DNA of 35,832 nucleotides from Candidatus Nitrosopumilus sp. (GTDB taxonomy: Archaea > Thermoproteota > Nitrososphaeria > Nitrososphaerales > Nitrosopumilaceae), in the NCBI GenBank assembly GCA_018263505.1, contig JAANXA010000022.1, forward strand, positions 1 to 35,832, given 5' to 3'. The notes beneath the pieces are model-generated. The model saw only the letters and a list, made by a program, of their open reading frames with translations, was not told the DNA's origin and ran no database searches. A program made the position numbers and the translations under genes. Of this stretch, positions 8,726 through 15,990 are shown in pieces (the first letter of the stretch is position 1; every line of letters starts with the position of its first letter).

Positions 8726-9670
8726 ATGATTGAACCAGGTCGTCCAGTCAAAGATATTCAAATTGGTTCAGAGGTAACAATTGAGAAAATCTTTGAAGAG
8801 TTATCACAGTCAGGCGGATTTGAGTCAGTTAATCTATCAACAGGATTGGAAATTTTATCAGAAATGATTCCAGACAAACAATGTCTAAAATTCATCTCAT
8901 TTGTTGGCGCAGTTGTGTCAACTGGATTACGCGGAATTATCAAAGATATGATAAAAAATAATTGGTTTGATGTAGTACTTACAACGTGTGGAGCATTAGA
9001 CCATGACATTGCAAGGCATTTTTCACATTACAAAGAAGGATCATTTACAATGGATGATAATGAATTGGCAGATCAAGACATTCATAGATTAGGAAATGTT
9101 CTAGTTCCAATGGATAGTTATGGTCCATTAATTGAAGAAAAAATGAATTCATTTCTTGAAGAAGAGTATCAAAATGGAGTAAGAGAGATGACAACTGCTG
9201 AAATTTGTAAGATGATTGGAAAACACCTAGGTGAAGATTCTTTTCTTTATTGGGCATACAAAAATAACATCAATGTAGTAGTTCCAGGAATCATGGATGG
9301 TGCAGTAGGTAGTCAAATTTGGATGTTCACACAAAGTCATAGTGATTTTAAACTAAATGTGATAGGGGATGCAAATCTTTTATCAGGATTGATTTTCAAA
9401 GCAGAAAAGTCAGGGGCATTTATGATTGGTGGAGGAATTTCAAAACACCATACGCTATGGTGGAATCAATATAGAGAAGGATTAGATTATGCATTTTACA
9501 TCACAACTGCACAAGAATTTGATGGGAGTCTCAGTGGAGCACTAGTAAGAGAGGCAATTTCATGGGGAAAGGTCACTCAAAAAGCAAAACAGTCAACATT
9601 ACATGCAGAAGTAACTACAATTTTGCCATTTATCTATGCAGCACTAGTATCTAAATTAAAAAATCAATAA
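8726..9670 (+). CDS. dys: Deoxyhypusine synthase
   Basis: Transfers the aminobutyl group of spermidine to a lysine of aIF5A, using NAD, in the cytoplasm. Family segments are clear: PGRPVKDI near the N-terminus, GGGISKHHT, ITTAQEFDGSLSGA and EAISWGKV. The last contains the lysine (about residue 282 from the ATG at 8726) corresponding to the catalytic Lys of human DHS. The protein is 314 residues from this ATG, or 321 from the in-frame TTG at 8705. The ATG is favoured by the TATA spacing. It is divergent from inositol-1-phosphate synthase and followed 32 bp later by a PAC2-family gene. Confidence 0.93.
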   Translation: MIEPGRPVKDIQIGSEVTIEKIFEELSQSGGFESVNLSTGLEILSEMIPDKQCLKFISFVGAVVSTGLRGIIKDMIKNNWFDVVLTTCGALDHDIARHFSHYKEGSFTMDDNELADQDIHRLGNVLVPMDSYGPLIEEKMNSFLEEEYQNGVREMTTAEICKMIGKHLGEDSFLYWAYKNNINVVVPGIMDGAVGSQIWMFTQSHSDFKLNVIGDANLLSGLIFKAEKSGAFMIGGGISKHHTLWWNQYREGLDYAFYITTAQEFDGSLSGALVREAISWGKVTQKAKQSTLHAEVTTILPFIYAALVSKLKNQ

Positions 9671-9702
9671 AATTATTATCTAATCAATACAGAAATTATT
9701 CA

Positions 9703-10416
9703 TTGGTATCCAAGATTAGAATTAGAGAATTAGAATCAGTGAATTTAGAAAATGGTTTTCTAATTGATGGATTTCCATCAGCGGGATTTAGTAGTGCAAT
9801 TGCTTCTGAATCCATGATTAAAACATCACAATTCAAAATTACAGGAATAGTTGATTCAGATAGTTTCCCCCCTATTAGTGTCATTAAAGATGGAAAACCA
9901 AATTTTCCATCAAGAATCTTTGTCAATGAAGAACAAAAAGTTGCAATATTTTTGTCATATCTCACACTTGAACAATCACTTCACAAAGATACTGCAAAAA
10001 CAATGTTGAAATGGGCACAAGAACACAAAATCGGATTAGTTGTTAGCAGCATTGCAATAAAATCAGATGAAGGAAATGAGGAAACAATAGGAATTGGCAG
10101 TACTGAATCTGCAAGAAATAAAATCAAAGAAGCAGGTTTGAAAGTGTTAGATCATGGAACAGTTCCAGGTATTCCAGGTACATTACTAAATGAAGGTAGA
10201 ATGATGGAACAAGATGTTGTTGTTTTAATTTTTCAAAGTGATGGAAAAGGTCCAGACTTTAAATCAAGTACACAATTGTGTGCTGCAATAACAAAATTAA
10301 TTCCAGGAGCAACTTGTAATATTTCATCATTACAACAAGAAGCAGAAAAAGCAGAAGTAATGATAAAAGAAACAGAAGAAGAATCACAACATCTCAAAAA
10401 TTCAATGTATAGATGA
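9703..10416 (+). CDS. PAC2-family protein (proteasome-assembly-chaperone-like)
   Basis: A soluble 237-residue protein of the PAC2 family, named for eukaryotic proteasome assembly chaperone 2. Archaeal members are conserved but their job is not firmly established. Typical features are the N-terminal segment LIDGFPSAGFSSAIASES, the VSSIAIK strand in the middle, and a Gly/Pro-rich GTVPGIPGTLLNEGRMM loop. The C-terminus is a charged helix (EAEKAEVMIKETEEE). The start is TTG at 9703, with an AT-rich box about 27 bp before it. It may be co-transcribed with deoxyhypusine synthase (32 bp gap). Family assignment is likely; function is inferred. Confidence 0.8.
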   Translation: MVSKIRIRELESVNLENGFLIDGFPSAGFSSAIASESMIKTSQFKITGIVDSDSFPPISVIKDGKPNFPSRIFVNEEQKVAIFLSYLTLEQSLHKDTAKTMLKWAQEHKIGLVVSSIAIKSDEGNEETIGIGSTESARNKIKEAGLKVLDHGTVPGIPGTLLNEGRMMEQDVVVLIFQSDGKGPDFKSSTQLCAAITKLIPGATCNISSLQQEAEKAEVMIKETEEESQHLKNSMYR

Positions 10417-10465
10417 AACGATTCCAGTCATGTTTGTGTTATAATAAAAAAAATAGTTAAAAATA

Positions 10466-11086
10466 ATGATAGAATTTCTAGAATTTTTTGTTTTAGTAAT
10501 TGTAGTTTCAGCATCAGGAGTAATGGCTCCAGGGCCATTATTTGCTGCAAATCTGGTATATGGGATTCAACAGGGCGTAAAATCAGGAGTCAAAATGGCA
10601 ATAGGTCATACAATTGTAGAGTTGCCATTAGTGATTTTATTAGGAATTGGAGTATTTTCTCTTGAATCATTTCCAGAATTTAGAACAGTAATTACAATTC
10701 TTGGTGCAGTCACACTTTTCGTTTTTGCTTCAATTCAAATTAAAACTTTGATTAAAAAAACAAATCTAAAAGAATATTCTCCAAAACAAGGTCCATTAAT
10801 CACAGGTGTTTTACTTAGTGCATTAAATCCATTTTTTATTATTTGGTGGTTAACAATTGGATTCAAATTAATTTCAGATGCCATGATGATTTGGGCATTT
10901 GCAGGTATATTGATTGTGTTTGTATTACATATTTGGATGGATTTTGCATGGTTAGGAATAGTTTCATATCTTGCATCAAAGAGTAAGAAAATTCTTTCAA
11001 ACAAAAATTATAAAATAATTATGGGTCTGTTAAGTGGAGTATTGATTTATTTTGGAATTACATTTATGGTAGAAATTTTTCATTAA
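10466..11086 (+). CDS. LysE-family transporter
   Basis: A membrane exporter of the LysE/RhtB type, which exports amino acids or related metabolites. About six hydrophobic segments are visible. The N-terminal APGPLFAANLVYGIQQG is the family signature around the first helix, followed by KSGVKMAIGHTIVE; LSALNPFFIIWWLTIG marks the central helices. At 206 residues it matches the family. The substrate cannot be predicted. Its stop codon overlaps that of the convergent small membrane protein in a TTAA palindrome (11083-11086). Confidence 0.88.
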   Translation: MIEFLEFFVLVIVVSASGVMAPGPLFAANLVYGIQQGVKSGVKMAIGHTIVELPLVILLGIGVFSLESFPEFRTVITILGAVTLFVFASIQIKTLIKKTNLKEYSPKQGPLITGVLLSALNPFFIIWWLTIGFKLISDAMMIWAFAGILIVFVLHIWMDFAWLGIVSYLASKSKKILSNKNYKIIMGLLSGVLIYFGITFMVEIFH

Positions 11087-11355
11087 CCGCAATCCAAAAT
11101 TTCAACTTGAGGCTCACATGTTTCATTAAACAAATCAATTCTTTCAAGAAGGTTTTCACAAAATTCAGGTTCCAGAGTGTTCTCAAAAGTATTGATATCA
11201 TTTAAAATCAACATATGAGAAATTCCACAAGAATTATCTGAAAAAATGATCAAAGACAATATAACTAGAAACAAAAAACCAATTGAAATTAAAATTAGTA
11301 GATTATTCTTTTGTGATATCAATTTCCATGTTTGAAACATTTCTTTGCTTCCCAT
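11083..11355 (-). CDS. Small single-pass membrane protein, unknown function
   Basis: I do not recognise a family. The 90-residue product has a short basic N-terminus ([12 protein letters not shown]), one transmembrane segment at about residues 18-38, then an acidic domain with four Cys (two around DNSCG and EFCEN, two in ETCEP and ILDCG), so disulfides are possible if this part is outside the cell. The first 53 bp overlap the end of the Alba gene; an internal ATG at 11340 would reduce the overlap. It lies directly downstream of the Alba gene on the same strand and may be co-transcribed. Coding status is probable because the stop sits exactly back-to-back with lysE. Confidence 0.6.
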   Translation of the reverse strand: MGSKEMFQTWKLISQKNNLLILISIGFLFLVILSLIIFSDNSCGISHMLILNDINTFENTLEPEFCENLLERIDLFNETCEPQVEILDCG

Positions 11356-11947
11356 CTTGGGAAGTTAAAGAATCAGAAGAAATACGTACATCACTGATAA
11401 CATAACCAACTGTATCCATTCTTTTAAGAATCATTTGAGAAACATCAACAGCCAAAGTAATTTTTTTACCTCTAGCTTTGATGGTCACATGAGGCCTAGT
11501 AGAGAGTTGAGTCAGTGTTGCAGAGACATATGTCATAACAGGTTTTGAACCAATAAAGATAATGTTACGTTCCTCTTGTTTTTGTGCAGATGTCAGTGTA
11601 GAGGTTTCTGGTTCTGCTACAGGTTCTGGTTCTGCTACAGGTTCTGGTTCTGCTACAGGTTCTGGTTCTGCTACAGGTTCTGGTTCTGCTACAGGTTCTG
11701 GTTCTGCTACAGGTTCTGGTTCTGCTACAGGTTCTGGTTCTGCTACAGGTTCTGGTTCTGCTACAGGTTCTGGTTCTGCTACAGGTTCTGGTTCTGCTAC
11801 AGGTTCTGGTTCTGCTACAGGTTCTGGTTCTGCTACAGGTTCTGGTTCTGCTACAGGTTCTGGTTCTGCTACAGGTTCTGGTTTAGTTCTAGAATCAAAT
11901 TCAGATAAAATGTCTTCAGCATCTTTAGATTTTTTAGGGTCACTCAA
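11303..11947 (-). CDS. alba: Alba-family nucleic-acid-binding protein with an EPEPVA repeat N-terminus
   Basis: The C-terminal 88 residues (about 127-214) are an Alba domain, a dimeric DNA/RNA-binding chromatin protein: [31 protein letters not shown] and [16 protein letters not shown] all match the fold. The Sulfolobus Alba segment IGKKPVMNYV reads [10 protein letters not shown] here, so the lysine known to be acetylated (K16) is replaced by Ser134 while the next lysine is kept. Residues about 22-113 are a perfect hexapeptide repeat, EPEPVA, encoded by an 18-bp tandem array; this makes an acidic, Pro-rich, probably extended tail of some 90 residues. The N-terminal 20 residues are charged. The start is TTG at 11947. 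ORFs on the opposite strand through the repeat are artefacts. Confidence 0.88.
   Translation of the reverse strand: MSDPKKSKDAEDILSEFDSRTKPEPVAEPEPVAEPEPVAEPEPVAEPEPVAEPEPVAEPEPVAEPEPVAEPEPVAEPEPVAEPEPVAEPEPVAEPEPVAEPEPVAEPEPVAEPETSTLTSAQKQEERNIIFIGSKPVMTYVSATLTQLSTRPHVTIKARGKKITLAVDVSQMILKRMDTVGYVISDVRISSDSLTSQDGKQRNVSNMEIDITKE
11616..11885. repeat. 18-bp tandem repeat, 15 units, inside the Alba gene
   Basis: The unit on the plus strand is GCTACAGGTTCTGGTTCT. Copies start every 18 bp from 11616 to 11868. Fourteen are identical at every base and the fifteenth differs only in its last two bases. On the coding strand each unit encodes EPEPVA. Identity at synonymous positions indicates recent expansion by slippage or unequal recombination, so copy number probably varies between strains and assemblies. 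Confidence 0.97.
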
Positions 11948-11988
11948 TTTAAAATTCCTTTAATAACAAAATCATCTTTTGCTTTTAT

Positions 11989-12237
11989 TTAATTTTTAAG
12001 GTTTTGAGATTTCAAATAGTCATCAAAAAATTCTTCAAGTTCATCACTAGTAGTACATTGTTTGATTTTCTGCACTAATTCCATGTCTTCTACCTCATAG
12101 CAGTTTAAGACATCTTGAGAATCTTTAAAACCCAACATTGCTTTGTTTTTAAAAATACAGTGATAGAGTTTTTCCTTTTCCATTTTTTCAGGTTTGAATT
12201 TTATTCCATCTTCATCTGCAGAGATTGGAGAAACCAC
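11989..12237 (-). CDS. Small acidic hypothetical protein
   Basis: I do not recognise a family. The 82-residue soluble product is rich in Glu, Asp and Lys, with Cys in YHCIF, LNCYE and KQCTT, and ends in a charged helix (ELEEFFDDYLKSQNLKN). The start is GTG at 12237. A TATA-like TAAATACT on the minus strand near 12260-12268 lies about 27 bp upstream, supporting this start as leaderless. It is divergent from the Y-family polymerase gene (12311), so the two promoters share a 73-bp region. Confidence 0.6.
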   Translation of the reverse strand: MVSPISADEDGIKFKPEKMEKEKLYHCIFKNKAMLGFKDSQDVLNCYEVEDMELVQKIKQCTTSDELEEFFDDYLKSQNLKN

Positions 12238-12310
12238 AGTATATGATAAAAGATGTCAGTATTTAGATTAATGCACAATACAATAATAATCAAGATAGAG
12301 TGTAAATGTA

Positions 12311-13405
12311 TTGGAAACAAGAATAGTATTCCACATAGACTTTGATTATTTTTATGCACAATGTGAAGAAACAAGATCTCCTCAACTAAAATCAAAACCA
12401 GTTTGTGTTTGTGTGTTTTCTGACAGAGGAGGAGATAGTGGAGCAATTGCTACTTCAAATTATACTGCAAGAAAATATGGAGTAAAATCAGGGATGCCAA
12501 TTACATTTGCAAAACAAAAATTAATAGAAAGAAAAGATACAGTGTTTCTCCCAGTAGATTTTGATTTTTACACAGAGATTTCTGAAAAAGCCATGGACAT
12601 CATGAAACAATATGCAGATGTTTTTGAATATGTAGGAAGAGATGAAGCATATCTCGATGTGACCAAAAGAGTGGAAGGGAATTTTCTTAAAGCAAGTCAT
12701 TTAGCACAACAAATTAAAAATGCAATCAGAGAAAAAATCAAACTCACCTGTTCTATAGGGATTTCACCAAACAAATTGGTGTCAAAAGTCGCATCAGATT
12801 TTCAAAAACCAGATGGTCTAACGGTTGTATCACCAGAAAAAGTGGAAGTGTTTTTAGATCAACTAAGAATAAGAACAATTCCAGGTATCGGAAAAAAAAC
12901 AGAGAGTAGACTCACAGAGATGGGTTTTGAGACAATTCAAGAATTAAAAGAATTGGATGTTTTTACATTAAATAAAGAATTTGGAAGAAAAAGTGGAACA
13001 TACATCTACAACTCAGTTAGAGGAATAGATAACGAGTCAGTTAAACAAAGAGATGAAAAAATTCAATACAGTAAAATCATGACATTAAGAAAAGATTCAA
13101 CAGATTACCAATTTTTGTTAGAAAATATTTTAGAATTGTGTAAAGAGGTATTCAAAGTAGTTAAAAAAAATAACAAAATGTTCAAATCAGTTGGAATACA
13201 TTTTGTTCAATCAGACTTGACAAATAAATCAAAATCGAAAATGCTTAGAAATCCAGCTAAAAGTTTAGAAGAATTGGAAAAAAATATTATTCAATTACTT
13301 AAAGAGGCATTATCAAATCAAAAGACAAGCGTAAGACGAATAGGAGTAAAAGTTTCTGAACTTTCAGAAATTAAAGGACAAAGTAATATTACAAATTATT
13401 TTTAG
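12311..13405 (+). CDS. dinB: Y-family translesion DNA polymerase (Dpo4/DinB)
   Basis: A lesion-bypass polymerase closely similar to Sulfolobus Dpo4. Catalytic carboxylates are D10 in FHIDFDYFYAQCEE and D111-E112 in GRDEAYLD. IATSNYTARKYGVKSGMP is the finger segment, SIGISPNKLVSKVASD the palm, and IRTIPGIGKKTESRL the HhH thumb. The last eight residues, QSNITNYF (357-364), are a canonical PCNA-interacting peptide. Its 364 residues compare with 352 in Dpo4. The Ser-Ile before the catalytic Asp-Glu in Dpo4 is Gly-Arg here. The start is TTG at 12311. The end overlaps the convergent archaeosortase-like gene by 17 bp. Confidence 0.95.
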   Translation: METRIVFHIDFDYFYAQCEETRSPQLKSKPVCVCVFSDRGGDSGAIATSNYTARKYGVKSGMPITFAKQKLIERKDTVFLPVDFDFYTEISEKAMDIMKQYADVFEYVGRDEAYLDVTKRVEGNFLKASHLAQQIKNAIREKIKLTCSIGISPNKLVSKVASDFQKPDGLTVVSPEKVEVFLDQLRIRTIPGIGKKTESRLTEMGFETIQELKELDVFTLNKEFGRKSGTYIYNSVRGIDNESVKQRDEKIQYSKIMTLRKDSTDYQFLLENILELCKEVFKVVKKNNKMFKSVGIHFVQSDLTNKSKSKMLRNPAKSLEELEKNIIQLLKEALSNQKTSVRRIGVKVSELSEIKGQSNITNYF

Positions 13406-14333
13406 ATGGTTTTTGTGATTCCATTTTTTTCAAACGTCTGGATTCAATGATTATCACTACAAAGATAAATGCAAAAAGCCAAGGCAAGAACATTATTTCA
13501 CCAGCAATTTTATGATATTCCTCCCACGCAACAGGGTCTGTAGTTACTTTAAGAGCATACCAAGATAATGAAAAAATACGAATCAAATTCACTACAATTG
13601 TGCCCATAATTCCTAAAAGAAAATAGATGGTTTTTCGAGTTCTAGGAATATTCATCTTTAACATAAATGCTCCAATTACTAATGAGAAAATGATGATGCT
13701 GTGTACACCAGCAGATGGCCAAAATACCTGAAGTGCCATAGAACCATGATCACCACGCAAGAACATCACATTATCTCGTGCAACAGCAGTTCCAAGATCG
13801 AGAACAGTAATTACCCAAACATTAGCTTGTACAAAATAAGGAACAATGTATTGTAAAGGACCAAGAGTGTCATATGGGAAAAATGCGTCAAGAGATAAAA
13901 TGATTGCAGTTCCAGTAAGAAATATTGGACCAGCTGGTGCAATTCTAATCCAACGTTTGCCAAAAAAGATTGTCAAAGTAACTACAATGAAAATTGCCAT
14001 AACAATAAAATCCCACATCCACGTCCAAGAGTAAATCAGTTGGACATCAAATGAATCAGCAGATAAGACGAGGTACTCTCGTAATCCATTTTCCAATGAA
14101 ACAAGATATGCAATTGTCAATAATACCAAAGGAATAACAGAGAGTAATCGTTTTTTTGAAATAATTATTTTTAAGCCAACAAGTTCTGCAACTACAAAAA
14201 CTAATGCAAAAAGATAACCACCCCTTCCTTCATTCCAACTCCAAGCAATAGAATCAGGAAATGCAATCATTGCAAAAAGAATAGGACTTGCAATAAGTGC
14301 AATTCCTAAAATTAGATTCCAATTTTGCATCAA
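13389..14333 (-). CDS. Archaeosortase/exosortase-like membrane protein with Ser at the nucleophile position
   Basis: A polytopic membrane protein with about eight hydrophobic segments, resembling the exosortase/archaeosortase family. That family is thought to cleave C-terminal sorting signals on surface proteins by a Cys-Arg-His triad. The NxxRI motif is present (N249-I253, with R252), as is the late His (H274 in EEYHKIAGE). The usual ACSG-type nucleophile motif reads WPSAGVHS (205-212), putting Ser207 where Cys is expected. Thaumarchaea carry PEFG-CTERM type sorting signals, plausible substrates; I see no such protein in this window. The 3' end overlaps the polymerase gene. Assignment rests on motif order, so a non-sortase relative is possible. 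Confidence 0.72.
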   Translation of the reverse strand: MMQNWNLILGIALIASPILFAMIAFPDSIAWSWNEGRGGYLFALVFVVAELVGLKIIISKKRLLSVIPLVLLTIAYLVSLENGLREYLVLSADSFDVQLIYSWTWMWDFIVMAIFIVVTLTIFFGKRWIRIAPAGPIFLTGTAIILSLDAFFPYDTLGPLQYIVPYFVQANVWVITVLDLGTAVARDNVMFLRGDHGSMALQVFWPSAGVHSIIIFSLVIGAFMLKMNIPRTRKTIYFLLGIMGTIVVNLIRIFSLSWYALKVTTDPVAWEEYHKIAGEIMFLPWLFAFIFVVIIIESRRLKKMESQKPSKNNL

Positions 14334-14416
14334 TTTTAATCAAAAAATGGCAAATAAATAGCACATCTATTTAATTATCAAAATTTATGTATTATACAAA
14401 TGAGGGATAAGATGCA

Positions 14417-14494
14417 TTAGTTTTCAGCATCTTCTATTTCATCAGCTTCAGGGTCTTGTTTCCAAGGTCTTATTGGAACATAGATGTATTTCAC
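14417..14494 (-). CDS. Possible 25-residue small protein upstream of the archaeosortase-like gene
   Basis: Between the archaeosortase-like gene (14333) and the next gene (14575) lies a GTG-initiated reading frame of 25 codons. It begins with a basic/aromatic stretch (KYIYVPIRPWKQ) and ends with an acidic one (DPEADEIEDAEN). Composition is protein-like rather than random, and a weak AT-rich element (AAGTATGTA, minus strand, about 14517-14526) lies at promoter distance. It could be a small protein or a remnant. I see nothing else in 14334-14574. Confidence 0.3.
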   Translation of the reverse strand: MKYIYVPIRPWKQDPEADEIEDAEN

Positions 14495-14574
14495 ACAAAT
14501 TACTCAAAAAACTTCATGATACATACTTGGGTTGTAAAAATTTGTCAATTAGGTAATTTCTTTCAAATCAAGAG

Positions 14575-15054
14575 TCAAGAATTAAGTTTGCATTCAATCT
14601 TGAGGGATTTTACAGTAGTAAAATAAGTGATTATCAATATAATGATTGCAACAATTCGAATAGGTGTTTCATAATTGGTCAAAAAAGCAGTTGCCGTAGC
14701 TCCAACGGATCCAAAAGTGGAGATCACTGCAAAACCAATTGGACCACAGCTACATGCTCCAGCTGCTGCACCGATTATAGAACCAAAAAGTCCACCACCC
14801 ATTTTTTGTTTAGAGCTTTTTAGAATATTGATTCTAAAAATATTCATAGGGATTACCAAGGAAGATAATACAGAGATTATCAAAATGAGAAGAAACCCAA
14901 ATTCACTTCCAGAAGGAATGTGACTAACAACATAAGGTTCCAAGAAAATATACTCAGACAGTATCAACATACCAATAAACATCAATGAAAAAAAGATAGA
15001 TGAAAATAACAAATATTTGAAATTTGAGAAAACAAGTGTAATTGTTCTTAGCAT
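14575..15054 (-). CDS. Small multi-pass membrane protein with a CSCG motif, partner of a DsbA-like protein
   Basis: A 159-residue protein with about four hydrophobic segments (roughly 11-35, 52-76, 88-125, 130-148). In the third, a Gly/Ala-rich stretch ends in ACSCGPIGFAV with C101 and C103, followed by STFGSVGATATAF. The Cys pair inside a membrane helix, and the gene's position, suggest redox or metal chemistry. Its ATG (15054-15052) follows the TAA of the DsbA-like gene with no base between them, so the two are almost certainly one transcript and translationally coupled. A role as electron-transfer partner (analogous to DsbB, VKOR or CcdA) is inference; I see no direct similarity to those families. 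Confidence 0.7.
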   Translation of the reverse strand: MLRTITLVFSNFKYLLFSSIFFSLMFIGMLILSEYIFLEPYVVSHIPSGSEFGFLLILIISVLSSLVIPMNIFRINILKSSKQKMGGGLFGSIIGAAAGACSCGPIGFAVISTFGSVGATATAFLTNYETPIRIVAIIILIITYFTTVKSLKIECKLNS

Positions 15055-15711
15055 TTAGATCATAGAATCCAAAATTTGTTTAAACACAGAAAATGGTTGT
15101 GCACCACTAATCTGTTTTTGTTCATCAGAATCTATGATGAAAAATCCTGGAGTTCCACGAATACCATGTTCTTTTGCTTGAGAACTGTTGAATTGTACAC
15201 GCTTTGAATATTTTCCAGAATCAAGGCAATCCTCAAAGAGTTCCATGTCAAGACCCATTCCAAAAGCAAATGCCTTTAGTCGTTCTGTATTTGCCCAACC
15301 ATTATCAATTTGAGATTCTTGTAAAGTGTAGAGGTGGTTATGAAATTCCCAATACATTCCTTGATCTTCAGCACAATATGTTGCTTGAGCAGCTTTGGGG
15401 GAATCACGACCTAAAAATGCCAAGTCAACAAAAACTAGATTTACCTTTCCTGTATCAATATAATTTTCAGTGATTGATGGTTTTGTATTATGAAACCAAT
15501 TATAGCATTGATGGCATTGGTAATCACCAAATTCAACAATAGTGATTGGTGCTAAAGGATCACCAAGAATTGGAGAACCCATGGTAGTATCTATAGTTCC
15601 ATGGGAACGAGTTGCAACAGAAATATCCTCAGATGGCATTGAAAATGAGGCTGCAAGTATGCCAATGATTGTAATAGAAATGATGCCTAAAATAACACCT
15701 TTTTTGTTCAT
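15055..15711 (-). CDS. Membrane-anchored DsbA/thioredoxin-fold thiol oxidoreductase
   Basis: A 218-residue extracytoplasmic thioredoxin-fold protein of the DsbA/DSBA-like (Thioredoxin_4) group. An N-terminal hydrophobic segment (about 5-23) is a signal anchor or uncleaved signal. The active site is CHQC at residues 66-69 in FGDYQCHQCYNW, and the cis-Pro loop is RGTPGFF in the C-terminal half. Two further Cys (TYCAED and FEDCLDSG) could form a structural disulfide. It probably makes or isomerises disulfides in surface or periplasm-like proteins. The downstream CSCG membrane protein begins immediately after its stop codon. Family assignment is firm; direction of thiol exchange is inferred. Confidence 0.9.
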   Translation of the reverse strand: MNKKGVILGIISITIIGILAASFSMPSEDISVATRSHGTIDTTMGSPILGDPLAPITIVEFGDYQCHQCYNWFHNTKPSITENYIDTGKVNLVFVDLAFLGRDSPKAAQATYCAEDQGMYWEFHNHLYTLQESQIDNGWANTERLKAFAFGMGLDMELFEDCLDSGKYSKRVQFNSSQAKEHGIRGTPGFFIIDSDEQKQISGAQPFSVFKQILDSMI

Positions 15712-15742
15712 GTATGAATGATTTTACAGGGATTAAAAAAGA

Positions 15743-15940
15743 TTATTCTAAATTGTCTGCAGATTTTCCCTTAAAGAGATTAACAAATTTTTCAATTGCA
15801 GTATCAATTGGACATACTTCACAAGCAACTGAGGAAGAATGACCATCAAGATGCTTTTCAAATTTTTCTCTAGATTCTAAAACAAGATCACATTTTTCAC
15901 AATATACTTTTGTGATATTTTTTCTTAATGAATCAGACAT
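15743..15940 (-). CDS. Small C2H2-type zinc-finger protein
   Basis: A 65-residue protein from the ATG at 15940 (an in-frame TTG at 15946 would add two residues). One C2H2-like finger is visible: YCEKCDLVL, then FEKHLDGH, giving Cys-X2-Cys and a His pair about 12 residues later. A second CEVC pair follows, and the C-terminus is a short amphipathic helix (EKFVNLFKGK). Small C2H2 proteins are common in thaumarchaea, with mostly unknown DNA, RNA or protein targets. The start is supported by a TATA box centred 25.5 bp upstream (15963-15968), shared with the divergent gene at 15991. Confidence 0.7.
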   Translation of the reverse strand: MSDSLRKNITKVYCEKCDLVLESREKFEKHLDGHSSSVACEVCPIDTAIEKFVNLFKGKSADNLE

Positions 15941-15962
15941 AATCAAAATCTACAACTAGTGC

Positions 15963-15968
15963 TTATAA
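15963..15968. promoter_or_regulatory. Symmetrical TATA box shared by two divergent genes
   Basis: TTATAA lies exactly midway between the ATG of the minus-strand zinc-finger gene (15940) and the ATG of the plus-strand gene (15991); its centre is 25.5 bp from each. That is the standard archaeal TATA-to-start distance for leaderless mRNAs. One palindromic box may therefore drive both genes, with upstream BRE bases choosing direction. Confidence 0.6.
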
Positions 15969-15990
15969 AGATCATGTTGAAAATCAAACT

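Noticed and set aside
11616-11885. CRISPR-like array
   Set aside because: Units are contiguous with no spacers, and the repeat is in frame within a protein-coding gene.
11562-11963. Two plus-strand ORFs through the Alba repeat (SGSATG and WFCYRF repeats)
   Set aside because: They are the other readings of the 18-bp tandem array, which keeps several frames open. The minus frame alone continues into a recognisable Alba domain.
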